A stretch of 64,000 bases of DNA from Leadbetterella lacunae (GCF_042649125.1 NZ_JBHRYQ010000001.1:3286001-3350000); one strand, 5' to 3'; positions 16,588 through 26,767 are shown, counted from the first letter of the stretch. The notes: generated from the sequence alone by a model not told the origin. A program made the numbers and translations.

Positions 16588-19014
16588 ATGATACGAAACT
16601 ATTTTAAAATCGCTTGGAGAAATATCCATAAAAACAAAGGATACAACCTCATAAATGTCTTAGGACTAGGACTTGGCGTGGCTACGGCCATTCTGATTTT
16701 TGCCTATGTGAGTTTCGAAAACTCTTACGACGACTTCCATAATAGCCCTGAAAAAATCTATCGTTTTGTCAGAAAAACCACTTCGCCATCTGGCCAAGTG
16801 GAGTTTACCCCTGGCAGCCCGCTTCCCTTCCAAAAAACGCTGTCTGAACAGCATCCAGAACTGGGGACATTTGTACCTGTATATGGAGTAGCTGGCCCTC
16901 AGATAACCGTCATGAAAGATGCCGCTACCGATAGTCCTGAAAAATACATGGAAGAAGCAGATGGTATCTGTGCCGGCCCTGAGTTTTTTGAGGTTTTTAA
17001 CTTTCCTTGGTTAATAGGAAACCCAAAATCTATGGCGGAGCCCAATGTGGCTGTTTTGTCAAAAGATTTTGCAAAAAAATACTTTGGAAGCTACGAAAAA
17101 GCAGTGGGGAAATTTATAAAAGTCAACAACACAGACATAGTCCGTATAGTGGGTGTGCTTGAAGACGTTCCATTGAATACAGACTTCCCGATGAACTTGG
17201 TTTTCTCGTACGAAACCAAAAGAAAAAACCCAGACAAGTGGGGTTTCACGAAGTTTGACGACTGGGGCAGCACCAGCAGCAACGACCACATGTACTTTAA
17301 AATAGCCGACAATCAGTCAAAAGAAAAAGTAAATAAAACAATCGCTGAGTTTTCAACAGAAGCCTACAAAGATCGTGGCGACAAAGACGTTAAGGAACAT
17401 TATATAACCGAACTTTCGGGCATGCACTTTGATGCCGAATTAGAGAATTTTAAAAGCAAAGTTGTTTCAAAATCTAAGTTAAGAGGCATCGCTTTTATAG
17501 GTTTGCTCATCATATTGATGGCGTGTTTTAACTTCATAAATATCTCTACGGCGATCATAAACAACCGCATGAAAGAGGTAGGCGTTAGAAAAACACTCGG
17601 TAGCCTTAAAAGCCAACTTTCAGCACAATTTTTAATCGAGACTTTTCTAATAGCCGGCCTTTCGCTTTTTGTTGGGGTTTTGGTGGCCATTTTATGTCAG
17701 CCATTTTTGAGCGACTTGTTTGATTTACCGAAAGACTACTCGCTGTTTTCGAATACTTTCTTATTGCCATTTTGTGTTTTACTGCTAGTGGCTATAAGCT
17801 TGTTGTCAGGCCTTTATCCTTCATTTGTGATGTCTAACTTTTCTCCTTTGGAGGCATTTAGGCAAGTCTCAAAATCAAGTTGGAGGGCCGGGTTTTCATT
17901 CCGAAAAGGTCTGATTGTATTTCAGTTTGCGATAGCCGTTTTCTTGATATTTTCTACTTTGATTAATATCGGTCAGCTCGAAATGCTAAACACCAAAGAC
18001 CTGGGATACAGCAAAGAAGGCGTCTTTATATTTAACGTAGACCCCGAACTAAGCAACAGAAACGAAAGCCTTAAAAGTGAGTTTAGAAATATTCCAGAAC
18101 TAAAGTCTGTGAGTTTTAACAGCGACAATCCGTCTACCTCAAACAACTGGCAATCAAACTTTGCATATAACCACAGGGCTGAAGATGAAGGCTATAACGT
18201 GAGTTTAAAATTTGCCGATGCCAGTTATTATGACACCTATAACCTAAAGGTATTGGCGGGTGTAATACCCCCAAACACAGACTCAAGCAAAAGGTACGTA
18301 GTAAACGAAACCTTCCTTAAAAAAGCCGGAAACATATCGCCTCAAGACGCCATAGGCAAAGAGGTAAGACTGGGCGGCAATGGCTGGGCACCCATAGCAG
18401 CGGTAGTAAAAGATTTTCAAACGGCAAGTGCCAAAGAAAGTATCAACCCTATATTGATTACAAGAAAGTCAAGTTTTATGTGGCTCTGCTCAGTCAAAAT
18501 GCAAAGCAAAAACATTCAGGCCACAGTAGCCAAAATAAAAGAAGCCCACGACCGCGTGTTTCCCGAATATGCATTTAACGGGGAATTTTACGAAGAGTCT
18601 ATTAACAATTTCTATAAAGCAGACAATCAATTAGGCTTAATGTACAAATACGCGTCTATAATAGCTATACTGATCGCGTGTCTAGGACTAATAGGCATGG
18701 CGGCATTTATGGCCGAGCAGCGTAAAAAAGAAATAGGCATACGCAAAGTTATGGGAGCAGACATCAGCAACATCATCGGCTTGCTGTCTAAAGATTTTGT
18801 GGTATTGGTTTTGGTGGCTACGCTCATTGGCTTGCCTTTGGCTTGGTATTTTTCTAAAGAATGGCTACAAGGTTTTGTGCATAGAATAGACATCAGTTGG
18901 GGGTATTTTGCTATCACTATTGCGATGGCATTTACTATCTCAATGCTGAGCGTGGCCTATCATTCGCTTAGCTCCGCACTTATGAATCCGGTTAAAAGTC
19001 TTAAAAGTGAATAA
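16588..19014 (+). CDS. FtsX/MacB-type ABC permease, copy 3 of 7
   Basis: An 808-residue paralogue beginning MIRNYFKIAWRNIHKNKG and ending NPVKSLKSE. Two periplasmic core domains alternate with FtsX domains beginning near residues 300 (MACFNFINISTAIINNRMKE) and 690 (IACLGLIGMAAFMAEQR). Coupling motifs are EVGVRKTLGSL and EIGIRKVMGAD. The first FtsX domain differs from its siblings in having IINNRMKEVG instead of a RAKE-type sequence, and its periplasmic parts are clearly divergent, so its cargo or partner may differ. It is 51 bp after copy 2 and 48 bp before copy 4. Confidence 0.93.
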   Translation: MIRNYFKIAWRNIHKNKGYNLINVLGLGLGVATAILIFAYVSFENSYDDFHNSPEKIYRFVRKTTSPSGQVEFTPGSPLPFQKTLSEQHPELGTFVPVYGVAGPQITVMKDAATDSPEKYMEEADGICAGPEFFEVFNFPWLIGNPKSMAEPNVAVLSKDFAKKYFGSYEKAVGKFIKVNNTDIVRIVGVLEDVPLNTDFPMNLVFSYETKRKNPDKWGFTKFDDWGSTSSNDHMYFKIADNQSKEKVNKTIAEFSTEAYKDRGDKDVKEHYITELSGMHFDAELENFKSKVVSKSKLRGIAFIGLLIILMACFNFINISTAIINNRMKEVGVRKTLGSLKSQLSAQFLIETFLIAGLSLFVGVLVAILCQPFLSDLFDLPKDYSLFSNTFLLPFCVLLLVAISLLSGLYPSFVMSNFSPLEAFRQVSKSSWRAGFSFRKGLIVFQFAIAVFLIFSTLINIGQLEMLNTKDLGYSKEGVFIFNVDPELSNRNESLKSEFRNIPELKSVSFNSDNPSTSNNWQSNFAYNHRAEDEGYNVSLKFADASYYDTYNLKVLAGVIPPNTDSSKRYVVNETFLKKAGNISPQDAIGKEVRLGGNGWAPIAAVVKDFQTASAKESINPILITRKSSFMWLCSVKMQSKNIQATVAKIKEAHDRVFPEYAFNGEFYEESINNFYKADNQLGLMYKYASIIAILIACLGLIGMAAFMAEQRKKEIGIRKVMGADISNIIGLLSKDFVVLVLVATLIGLPLAWYFSKEWLQGFVHRIDISWGYFAITIAMAFTISMLSVAYHSLSSALMNPVKSLKSE

Positions 19015-19062
19015 AACCCAAGACTCAGAATAAATAGAATTTGAATTAAAAAAAAATCAACT

Positions 19063-21456
19063 ATGGTACGTAATTATTTTAAAATAGCTTGGAGAAACAT
19101 TAAGAAAAATGGATTTTTCTCAGTTCTCAACTTGTTCGGCTTATCGGTTGGGCTCGCCATTTTTCTGTATTTATTTTTGTTTACCAAACAAGAACTATCG
19201 TTTGACAGCTTTCATAAAAACTATAAAAACATAGCCAAAGTGGGTGTCACGGCCACTTTTGGCGAGGAAGTAAATAAATGGGGAAATGTTCCGAATATAG
19301 TCGGACCCACCTTTGCACAAGAGCTACCTGAGGTAAAAGCCTATTCGCGTTTTCTTGCTCACTCGTTTGGCAAAACGGCTTTTATCAATGTAAATGATAA
19401 AAAATTTACAGAAAAAAACCTGATGTGGACCGACCCGGGCGTTTTTGAAATTTTTGATATCCCGATGTTACAGGGCAATGCCGCCACGGCTTTAGATGCA
19501 CCTAATAAGCTGATGATAAGCAAGTCTACAGCCGAAAAGTATTTTGGCAGCGAAAACCCCGTTGGCAAAACCATGAGTATAGACCATCAGTATGATGTAA
19601 TAGTTTCAGGCGTTTATGCCGATTTTCCAGCAAATTCTACCTTACAGGCAAACATGCTGGGCTCTTTTGCCACCATGGAGTGGGCCAGCAAAGAACTCCA
19701 CTGGAGCAATGCCAGCTATGAAACTTATGTACTTTTAAACCCAAACACAAATATGGCCGCACTTACCAAAAAAGCGGCAGGAGTGCTAGATAAATATGTT
19801 CCAAAAAACGAGCAGTGGTTTAGTTTCTGGTTTCAACCATTTGAAGAAACTCACCTGTATTCTACTGACATTAGCAACCAAAGCACAAGTGGATATGGCG
19901 ATAAAAACCAAGTAAATATTCTCATCGGATTAGCCTTGGGCATACTGCTGATAGCATGCATAAACTACATGAATTTGGCCACTGCACAGTCACAAAAAAA
20001 CCAAAAAGAAGTAGGCATTAGCAAAGTGATGGGAGCCACACAATCTAGCCTAATAACACGATTTTATGTAGAGGCATTTTTGATGGTTTCGCTTGCTATG
20101 ATATTGGGTATTGTAGTGTTTATAGTGGGCTTGCCCTTGTTTAATTATATCGCGAGCAATACCATAGGTGTACTCGATTTACTTGACCCAATGGTTCTTG
20201 TTTCACTCGTTTTGATTACCCTCGTTTTGACACTTTTGGCGGGCTCCTACCCTGCTTTAATGATCTCTTCGTTTTCGCCACTTTCGCTATTTGGCAGAAA
20301 AGAAAAAAGCTTTATTTCGGCAGAAGGAATTCGAAAATCATTGGTGGTTTTACAGTTTTCGGCTTCTATAGTCTTGATTATAAGCACCATTGTGTTTTTT
20401 ACCCAATTAAACTTTATTCAAAACAAAAAACTTGGCTTTGATGTAAATCAGGTAGTGAGTGTGTCTACCGAAGGTGCCGAAACCTCCGCACAAATAAACG
20501 CCCTTATAAATAATCTGAAAGGCGAAAGCTTTATAAAAAGTGTGTCTCGTGCACAAACATACCCGGGGGCTTCGGGAAGTGGCAGAACACTTTCGATGCC
20601 CAATGAGCCTGAAAAAGTAATGTCTATACAATCCAATTTCACTTCGCCCGATGTCTTCGAAACACTGAATATACCGATGTTGGCAGGTAAGGCATTTGAG
20701 CCCAAAACCAACGACCAAGACACAACCGTGCAGGTGGTGCTAAACAAAACCGCGATTGACTTTTATGGCTTTACGCCAGAGGAGGCCATAGGTAAAACCG
20801 CCTACAATCTTTTTGGGTGGAACAATGCCAAAATAGTAGGCGTGGTAGCAGATTTTCATTTTGAAGATTTCCATAAGCCAATAGGTGCCTATGCATTTCA
20901 TAACCATGCCTCAGAAGGCAGACCGAACCTACTGATACGCTGCGAAGGTGGAAACATCAAAAGTAACCTCGGAACCATAGAATCGCTGTTTAAGCAAAGT
21001 ATACCTAACTCGGCTTTTGAGTATACTTTTTTAGATGATTTTACGGCAAAGCTGTATGAAAGCGACAAGCAAACGTATAGAATTGTGTTGTTCTTTTCAC
21101 TTACGGCGATATTGATTGCCTGCTTGGGCTTATTTGGCTTGGCGGCCTACACAGCCGAACAACGCATAAAAGAAATAGGCGTGAGAAAAGTACTGGGAGC
21201 GAGTGTGTCTAGCATAGTGGGCCACCTGTCAAAAGACTTTTTGAAGTTGGTGTTTATTTCTATTTTGATAGCTACGCCGGTGGCTTGGTATTTTGTGAGT
21301 GCCTGGCTATCGAGTTTTGCATTCCATGTAGATATGCCGTGGTGGGCGTATGGTGTAGCGGGCATTTTGGCCATTATTATGGCATTTGCTACAGTGAGTT
21401 ATCAGTCGCTCAAAGCCGCTATGGTTAATCCGGTGAAAAGTCTAAAAAGCGAATAA
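19063..21456 (+). CDS. FtsX/MacB-type ABC permease, copy 4 of 7
   Basis: A 797-residue paralogue starting MVRNYFKIAWRNIKKNGF and ending NPVKSLKSE, with FtsX domains from about 285 (IACINYMNLATAQSQKNQKE) and 676 (IACLGLFGLAAYTAEQRIKE). The first coupling motif reads EVGISKVMGAT: the arginine kept by the other six copies (G-[IVM]-R-K) is serine here. The second, EIGVRKVLGAS, is normal. This could weaken contact of one half with the ATPase. After its stop comes a 225-bp gap holding a structured repeat, in contrast to the ~50-bp gaps between earlier copies. Confidence 0.93.
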   Translation: MVRNYFKIAWRNIKKNGFFSVLNLFGLSVGLAIFLYLFLFTKQELSFDSFHKNYKNIAKVGVTATFGEEVNKWGNVPNIVGPTFAQELPEVKAYSRFLAHSFGKTAFINVNDKKFTEKNLMWTDPGVFEIFDIPMLQGNAATALDAPNKLMISKSTAEKYFGSENPVGKTMSIDHQYDVIVSGVYADFPANSTLQANMLGSFATMEWASKELHWSNASYETYVLLNPNTNMAALTKKAAGVLDKYVPKNEQWFSFWFQPFEETHLYSTDISNQSTSGYGDKNQVNILIGLALGILLIACINYMNLATAQSQKNQKEVGISKVMGATQSSLITRFYVEAFLMVSLAMILGIVVFIVGLPLFNYIASNTIGVLDLLDPMVLVSLVLITLVLTLLAGSYPALMISSFSPLSLFGRKEKSFISAEGIRKSLVVLQFSASIVLIISTIVFFTQLNFIQNKKLGFDVNQVVSVSTEGAETSAQINALINNLKGESFIKSVSRAQTYPGASGSGRTLSMPNEPEKVMSIQSNFTSPDVFETLNIPMLAGKAFEPKTNDQDTTVQVVLNKTAIDFYGFTPEEAIGKTAYNLFGWNNAKIVGVVADFHFEDFHKPIGAYAFHNHASEGRPNLLIRCEGGNIKSNLGTIESLFKQSIPNSAFEYTFLDDFTAKLYESDKQTYRIVLFFSLTAILIACLGLFGLAAYTAEQRIKEIGVRKVLGASVSSIVGHLSKDFLKLVFISILIATPVAWYFVSAWLSSFAFHVDMPWWAYGVAGILAIIMAFATVSYQSLKAAMVNPVKSLKSE

Positions 21457-21560
21457 ACGGTGTTAAGCCTAAAAGTCTCTTAACATATATGATTGAGAAT
21501 TGGGAGTTAAAAATTTGAACGAGAATATTGAAAATTTAGGGTATGTCATGCAGCAAGGAT

Positions 21561-21640
21561 AGGAGCATTGTTTGAGCTCCTTCCTCTGCTGGCATTTGCC
21601 GCAGAGGGAGAGCGAGTGCGGATAGCCTGCCCGGCTGCCC
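21561..21640 (+). repeat. Structured intergenic repeat-like element between permease copies 4 and 5
   Basis: Two adjoining hairpins: AGGAGC (21561-21566) with GCTCCT (21576-21581), then CCTCTGC-T-GGC / GCC-GCAGAGG (21583-21607), extendable to 21580-21610 with one wobble pair. A GC-rich tail ending in GGATAGCCTGCCCGGCTGCCC-like sequence follows (to 21640). This GC-rich block contrasts with the AT-rich surroundings. I recall similar hairpin-plus-tail blocks between genes in other Cytophagales genomes, which suggests a REP-like dispersed element, but that comes from memory. Confidence 0.55.
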
Positions 21641-21681
21641 AAATAAAAAACCAGAAGCTTAGCGATAAAACACGTAAAAAA

Positions 21682-24096
21682 ATGATAAAAAATTACTTTA
21701 AAATAGCCTGGAGAAGTTTACTTAAAAACAAAGCGATGTTTGGCATAAACATACTTGGTTTGGCGATAGGCATTGCTTCTTGTTTGGTGATTTCGCTATT
21801 TGTGGTGGACGAGCTAAGCTACGACAGGTTCAATGAAAACGCTGACCGCATAGTGCGGGTTACACTAAAAGCAAAATTAGGTGACGAAAACATCAGGGAG
21901 TCTTCGGTGATGGCACCTGTGGGTAGTACGCTGGAGCGGGAGTTTTCGGAGGTTTTGAGCAGCACGAGGTTAAAAAACACCTTTAATGTGCAAAAAGTAA
22001 ACACGGGAACGAAAAAAATACGTAGCGGAAAAATGGCTCAAGTTGACCCAAATTTCTTTGATATTTTTACACTAAAATTTTTAAAAGGAAATGCCAAAAC
22101 TGCCCTTGAGAACCCTGCCGGATTGGTGCTGAGTAGCTCACTGGCAAATACCTATTTTGGAAAGGAAGACGCCTACGGAAAAACCTTAGAATTAGAAGGG
22201 TTTGGAATTTATACGGTAAGCGGAATTATAGAAGATGTGCCCCAAAACTCTCATTTTCAGTTTGATATGTTTAGTTCTTTGGCAAACAACGAAGAAGCCA
22301 AAAGCCAAAGTTGGATGTCGGGGAGTTTTCATACGTACTTACTTTTAGATAAAAACACGAGCTCCGAGGCTTTGGAAAAAAAACTGCCAGTTATTGCTAA
22401 AAAATATATGGGTTCCGAAGTAAAGGCTGGCTTTGGAATGTCGTTTGACGAGTTTCTTTCAAAGGGAAATTCTATCGGGCTTTTTTTGCAGCCTTTAACC
22501 AAAATTCACCTCTCCTCCAACTTCACCAACCCTGACCTTTCGGCAGGTGGCGACATAAAAACGGTGTATATGTTTGGTGCGATAGCCTTGTTTATGTTGC
22601 TGATCGCGTGTATAAATTTCATGAACTTGTCTACCGCCGGAGCTTCAAAAAGGCTGAAAGAAATAGGCATGCGAAAGGTGCTTGGCTCGGCGAAAAAACA
22701 ATTGGTGGTTCAGTTTTTGGCCGAATCGTTTTTGGTCACTTTGGTGGCTATGGTATTGGGCGTAGCTATGGTATTTGTGGCTTTGCCTTACTTCAATGAC
22801 CTTTCTGGAAAATCACTAGATTGGCAACTAATTGTTAAGCCTTTAAACATACTTCTCTTCATAGTTTTAACCTTATTTATTAGCCTTTTGGCGGGAGCGT
22901 ATCCCGCGTTTTTCATGTCTTCTTTTAAGCCTTTAGCTTCTTTAAAAAACAGGTTCTCGTCAGGCGGAAACAAGGGCATACGAAGTGGCTTGGTGGTGTT
23001 TCAGTTTTCGGTTTCGGTGGCACTGATATTGGCCACGCTTGTGGTGGGCCAACAAATGGACTACATAAACAAAAAAGACATGGGGTATCAGCGTGACAAC
23101 CTGATAGTGATGCGACACGCAGGACTGTTGGGCTCAAACCTAAACGTTTACAAAGAGCAGCTGCTGAGCGATCCAAAAATTAAGAGCATCACGATGTCGG
23201 CGTTTATTCCTGCTGGCCCCACCGACGACGGCATGGAACTGATCACGACATCAGCAGCTTCGATGGAAAAGCTGCGAACTCGCTCGTACAGTATAGACGA
23301 AGCGTATATCCCCACTTTGGGCATGACCGTGGAAAAGGGGCGAAACTTTTCAAGCGATTTTTCTACCGAAAATCAGCATGTGATTTTGAACCAAACAGCT
23401 GTGAAAACCTTCGGCCTGAAGGGCGAGCCTGTGGGCCAAATGATATATAAACAAACCAAAGAAGGCAGTGTGCCACTGACGGTGATTGGTGTGGTGAAAG
23501 ACTTTCATGCACGCTCGCTACACGAGCCGATTGAGCCTATGATTATGCAGTACAATCCGTACTATGGACTGATACTAAAAACCAACACCGCCGACCTAAA
23601 AAGTTTGCTTAGCAGCATGCAACAAAAATGGGAGGCGTTTGGCACTGGCGAAGCGTTTGAATATGCATTTATGGATCAATTATTTAACGAAACATACGTA
23701 AAAGAGGCCAACATGAATACCGTGCTGAGGTATTTTGCCCTTTTGACCATTTTTATAGCGTGTTTGGGCCTATATGGCCTTATCACGTTTACTACCGAAC
23801 GGAGATTTAAAGAGATAGGCATTCGAAAATCACTGGGCTCTACGGTGCCACAAATAGTGGCCTTGCTTTCGAAAGACTTTTTAAAACTAATCGGCATTTC
23901 GCTTTTGGTGGCATTCCCTGTGGGCTACTATGTGATGAGTATTTGGCTCCAAGACTTTGAGTACCGCATAAATATGCAGTGGTGGTATTTTGCCATTGCG
24001 GGTGTTTCTACGGTGGTTATTGCCTTGTTTACCATAAGTTTTAGAAGTATAAAAGCCGCCAACATGGATCCGGTGGAGAGTTTGAGGGCGGAGTAG
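21682..24096 (+). CDS. FtsX/MacB-type ABC permease, copy 5 of 7
   Basis: An 804-residue paralogue starting MIKNYFKIAWRSLLKNKA and ending DPVESLRAE (D where the others have N). FtsX domains begin near 296 (IACINFMNLSTAGASKRLKE) and 683 (IACLGLYGLITFTTERRFKE); coupling motifs are EIGMRKVLGSA and EIGIRKSLGST. An in-frame extension to 21568 exists, but it translates the hairpin element upstream and has no permease-like residues, so the ATG at 21682 is chosen. This copy and copy 6 are separated from their neighbours by about 200 bp each, so they may have been inserted or rearranged after the others. Confidence 0.92.
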   Translation: MIKNYFKIAWRSLLKNKAMFGINILGLAIGIASCLVISLFVVDELSYDRFNENADRIVRVTLKAKLGDENIRESSVMAPVGSTLEREFSEVLSSTRLKNTFNVQKVNTGTKKIRSGKMAQVDPNFFDIFTLKFLKGNAKTALENPAGLVLSSSLANTYFGKEDAYGKTLELEGFGIYTVSGIIEDVPQNSHFQFDMFSSLANNEEAKSQSWMSGSFHTYLLLDKNTSSEALEKKLPVIAKKYMGSEVKAGFGMSFDEFLSKGNSIGLFLQPLTKIHLSSNFTNPDLSAGGDIKTVYMFGAIALFMLLIACINFMNLSTAGASKRLKEIGMRKVLGSAKKQLVVQFLAESFLVTLVAMVLGVAMVFVALPYFNDLSGKSLDWQLIVKPLNILLFIVLTLFISLLAGAYPAFFMSSFKPLASLKNRFSSGGNKGIRSGLVVFQFSVSVALILATLVVGQQMDYINKKDMGYQRDNLIVMRHAGLLGSNLNVYKEQLLSDPKIKSITMSAFIPAGPTDDGMELITTSAASMEKLRTRSYSIDEAYIPTLGMTVEKGRNFSSDFSTENQHVILNQTAVKTFGLKGEPVGQMIYKQTKEGSVPLTVIGVVKDFHARSLHEPIEPMIMQYNPYYGLILKTNTADLKSLLSSMQQKWEAFGTGEAFEYAFMDQLFNETYVKEANMNTVLRYFALLTIFIACLGLYGLITFTTERRFKEIGIRKSLGSTVPQIVALLSKDFLKLIGISLLVAFPVGYYVMSIWLQDFEYRINMQWWYFAIAGVSTVVIALFTISFRSIKAANMDPVESLRAE

Positions 24097-24131
24097 GCTA
24101 TTTTTAATGGTGAATGCGGTGCGACGTTTCG

Positions 24132-24187
24132 CTGAATGCTGAATGCTGAATGCTGAATGTTAAATGCTGAATACTGAATACTGAATG
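24132..24187 (+). repeat. Tandem heptanucleotide repeat (8 x 7 bp, consensus CTGAATG)
   Basis: Eight consecutive 7-bp units: four exact CTGAATG, one TTAAATG, two CTGAATA, one final CTGAATG. It lies in the 199-bp gap between permease copies 5 and 6, 109 bp before the copy 6 start codon. Units of 7 bp would shift a reading frame, but no open frame crosses it, so an effect would be on transcript structure or spacing. Confidence 0.9.
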
Positions 24188-24295
24188 CAATTCGATGTTT
24201 TTACTATAGAATGGAGAGCTGGGCGGAAGCGATTAAAGTGATGAGTAGTTTGGGTGATAAAGGACCTGTAAAACATAAATAACTAAACACAAGCG

Positions 24296-26767
24296 ATGAT
24301 AAAGAATTATTTTAAAATTGGATGGAGAAATTTGTTGAAAAACAAGGTGACCTCTGGCATAAATATAATGGGCTTAGCGATTGGCATAAGCACATGTTTG
24401 ATAATTTTTTCGCTCACTCGGTTTGAGCTTAGCTATGAGGATTTTAGAGAAAACACCGAAAATGTATACCGCATTACGTCTAAGTTTAAAGACAAAGACG
24501 GCGGTTTTAGCTACAACGCCGGCATTTCGGCTCCTATACCTCCCGTGATGGTCAATGAAGTGAAGGGCATAGAAAATTCCACTTTTTTTAGGATTTTTTG
24601 GGCAAAAGCTTTAGTTCCAAATGGCAACAATCCGAAGTTCTTCCCTCAACCAGATTATGGGCCAAACACCCGAATAGACATGATAATTTGTCGGGATTCT
24701 TATTTTGACATTTTTAAAGCCGAATGGCTTGTTGGTTCAGCATCAAGTAGCCTTTCAGAGCCAAACAAAGTGGTTTTGACCGAGACAAAAATGCATAAAT
24801 ATTTTGGAAACATTGACCCTCAAAATGCCCTTGGCAAACAGGTTATCTATGAAGACTCGCTGCAAACTACGGTTTCTGGAATCATAAAAGACCTGCCTTA
24901 TAACTCCGACTTTAGGTTCAACGATTACATTTCGTATGCTACCATAGAAAACCCGCGTTTTGCCGAACTCTTTAATTTTGACCAGTGGACAAACACAAAC
25001 TCGGGCGACCAGTTTTTTATTAAACTAAATAAGAAATACTCTAAAAAGTCATTTGAAAGCTTGGTGGCTACTTTCTTAAAAAAACATTCAGACCCAAACG
25101 ATAAATGGGCCTCCAATCGGACTTTAGTTTTACAAAAACTAGACGATTTACATTATAATACCGATTATCCTAGCGATTACAACCGCGTTATAAATCCGAC
25201 TTTTATTTATATTTTGATGGGGGTTTGTTTCTTTGTGCTATTTATGGCCATCATAAATTTCATAAACCTGCAGACCGCTCAGGCTGTGTCACGAGCAAAA
25301 GAAATGGGCGTCAGAAAAGTATTAGGCAGCTTTAGGTCAAGTCTAATTATGCAAATATTTACAGAAGCATTTTTGTTGGTATTATTTGCCACCGCTCTGT
25401 CGCTCCTACTAATTCAGCCTGTTTATATTTATTTCAAAGATTTCTTTCCTGATACCTTCGTGTTTGATTTTTGGAGTTTAGACTTTATACTTATTTTAGG
25501 TTCCGTAATACTCGTAACTTCTTTTTTGTCGGGTATATATCCTGCTTTTCTTATTACGAGGCTCACCCCTACCGAATCACTAAAGCCACAGCTAAACACC
25601 CAAGGAAAAGGCGGCTCGGGTTTGCTACGAAAGTACCTAATCGTGTTTCAGTTTAGCGTAGCTCAAATATTTATTATGGGGGCTTTTATGGTGGTGCTCC
25701 AAAGTAAATATATGCTTAACAAAGACCTCGGCATAAAAAAAGATGCGGTGCAGTATTTTAACCTAAACTGGCATTTAGACGATTCGAAGAAAGGAATTCT
25801 AGCGGATGAAATTTCCAAATTGACTGAAATTAAACTACTGAGCTTAAGTGAAGTGCCTGCAAGAGATGGCTATTCTACAAGTCAAATTTCGTATTTCAAC
25901 GATGAGAAAGAATACTCGGTCCAAGCACATCAAAAATACGTTGACGAGCACTACATTTCGCTATTTGGATTAAAGCTGACAGCGGGGCAAAACCTCACAA
26001 AAAGCGATACCATAAAAGAGTTTTTGGTAAACGAAAGCTTTGCCAAGGCCATTGGTTTTAATAAACCCGAAGAAGCCGTTGGAAAATACTTGGATTATTA
26101 TGACAGTCACGGTACTAAAACCAAATTTCCAATAGTCGGGGTTTTAAAAGATTTTAACTTCTTGTCGCTGCACAACAAAATAGAACCCATGTTTTTGGCT
26201 TCTAGACCCCAATACGCCCGAAACATCTCATTTTTAAGCACTTCGCTAGAAAAAGATAAGAGACAAGCACTTCAAAGTCAAATACATGCGATTTATAAAA
26301 AGATATTTCCAAACGAAATGGTCATGCCAGAAATCGGGTTTTACAGCAAAGTTTTCGAGCAGTTTTACGAAACCGAAACCCGTTTGGCCAAACTGCTAAA
26401 TACCGTCACGGCAATCGCGATACTTATATCGTGCATGGGCCTGTTTGGTTTGGTGGTTTTTGCTACCCAACAAAGAGCCAAAGAGATAGGCATTCGGAAG
26501 GTTTTGGGGGCAAGTGTAGCCAATATTTTGGGCCACATCACCAAAGATTTCCTCGTCTTGATACTTTTGGCGGTCGTTATTGCGAGTCCTATTGCCTACT
26601 TTTTTGTGCATAAATGGCTCCAAAGTTTCGCTTTTAGCATAGACCTAAAACTTTGGTATTTCGCACTTGGGGCATTGCTAATGCTCATTTTGGCCTTGGC
26701 CACTCTAAGTTTTGAAGCCATAAAAGCCGCCGTAATGAACCCCGCAGAGAGTTTAAAAAGTGAGTAA
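24296..26767 (+). CDS. FtsX/MacB-type ABC permease, copy 6 of 7
   Basis: An 823-residue paralogue, the longest, starting MIKNYFKIGWRNLLKNKV and ending NPAESLKSE. FtsX domains begin near 303 (FMAIINFINLQTAQAVSRAKE) and 701 (SCMGLFGLVVFATQQRAKE). Coupling motifs are EMGVRKVLGSF and EIGIRKVLGAS. Its first periplasmic domain carries extra sequence (LVPNGNNPKFFPQPDYGPNT region, about 100-125) absent from its siblings. It follows the heptamer repeat and precedes copy 7 by 54 bp. Confidence 0.93.
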   Translation: MIKNYFKIGWRNLLKNKVTSGINIMGLAIGISTCLIIFSLTRFELSYEDFRENTENVYRITSKFKDKDGGFSYNAGISAPIPPVMVNEVKGIENSTFFRIFWAKALVPNGNNPKFFPQPDYGPNTRIDMIICRDSYFDIFKAEWLVGSASSSLSEPNKVVLTETKMHKYFGNIDPQNALGKQVIYEDSLQTTVSGIIKDLPYNSDFRFNDYISYATIENPRFAELFNFDQWTNTNSGDQFFIKLNKKYSKKSFESLVATFLKKHSDPNDKWASNRTLVLQKLDDLHYNTDYPSDYNRVINPTFIYILMGVCFFVLFMAIINFINLQTAQAVSRAKEMGVRKVLGSFRSSLIMQIFTEAFLLVLFATALSLLLIQPVYIYFKDFFPDTFVFDFWSLDFILILGSVILVTSFLSGIYPAFLITRLTPTESLKPQLNTQGKGGSGLLRKYLIVFQFSVAQIFIMGAFMVVLQSKYMLNKDLGIKKDAVQYFNLNWHLDDSKKGILADEISKLTEIKLLSLSEVPARDGYSTSQISYFNDEKEYSVQAHQKYVDEHYISLFGLKLTAGQNLTKSDTIKEFLVNESFAKAIGFNKPEEAVGKYLDYYDSHGTKTKFPIVGVLKDFNFLSLHNKIEPMFLASRPQYARNISFLSTSLEKDKRQALQSQIHAIYKKIFPNEMVMPEIGFYSKVFEQFYETETRLAKLLNTVTAIAILISCMGLFGLVVFATQQRAKEIGIRKVLGASVANILGHITKDFLVLILLAVVIASPIAYFFVHKWLQSFAFSIDLKLWYFALGALLMLILALATLSFEAIKAAVMNPAESLKSE

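Noticed and set aside
21568..21681. N-terminal extension of permease copy 5
   Set aside because: It lies on the GC-rich hairpin element; the peptide is an artefact of that repeat, and all siblings start at M-[IV]-[RK]-NYFKI.
24132..24187. Heptamer array considered as a CRISPR or attachment site
   Set aside because: The units are 7 bp with no spacers, and no integrase or cas gene is nearby; it is a plain tandem repeat.
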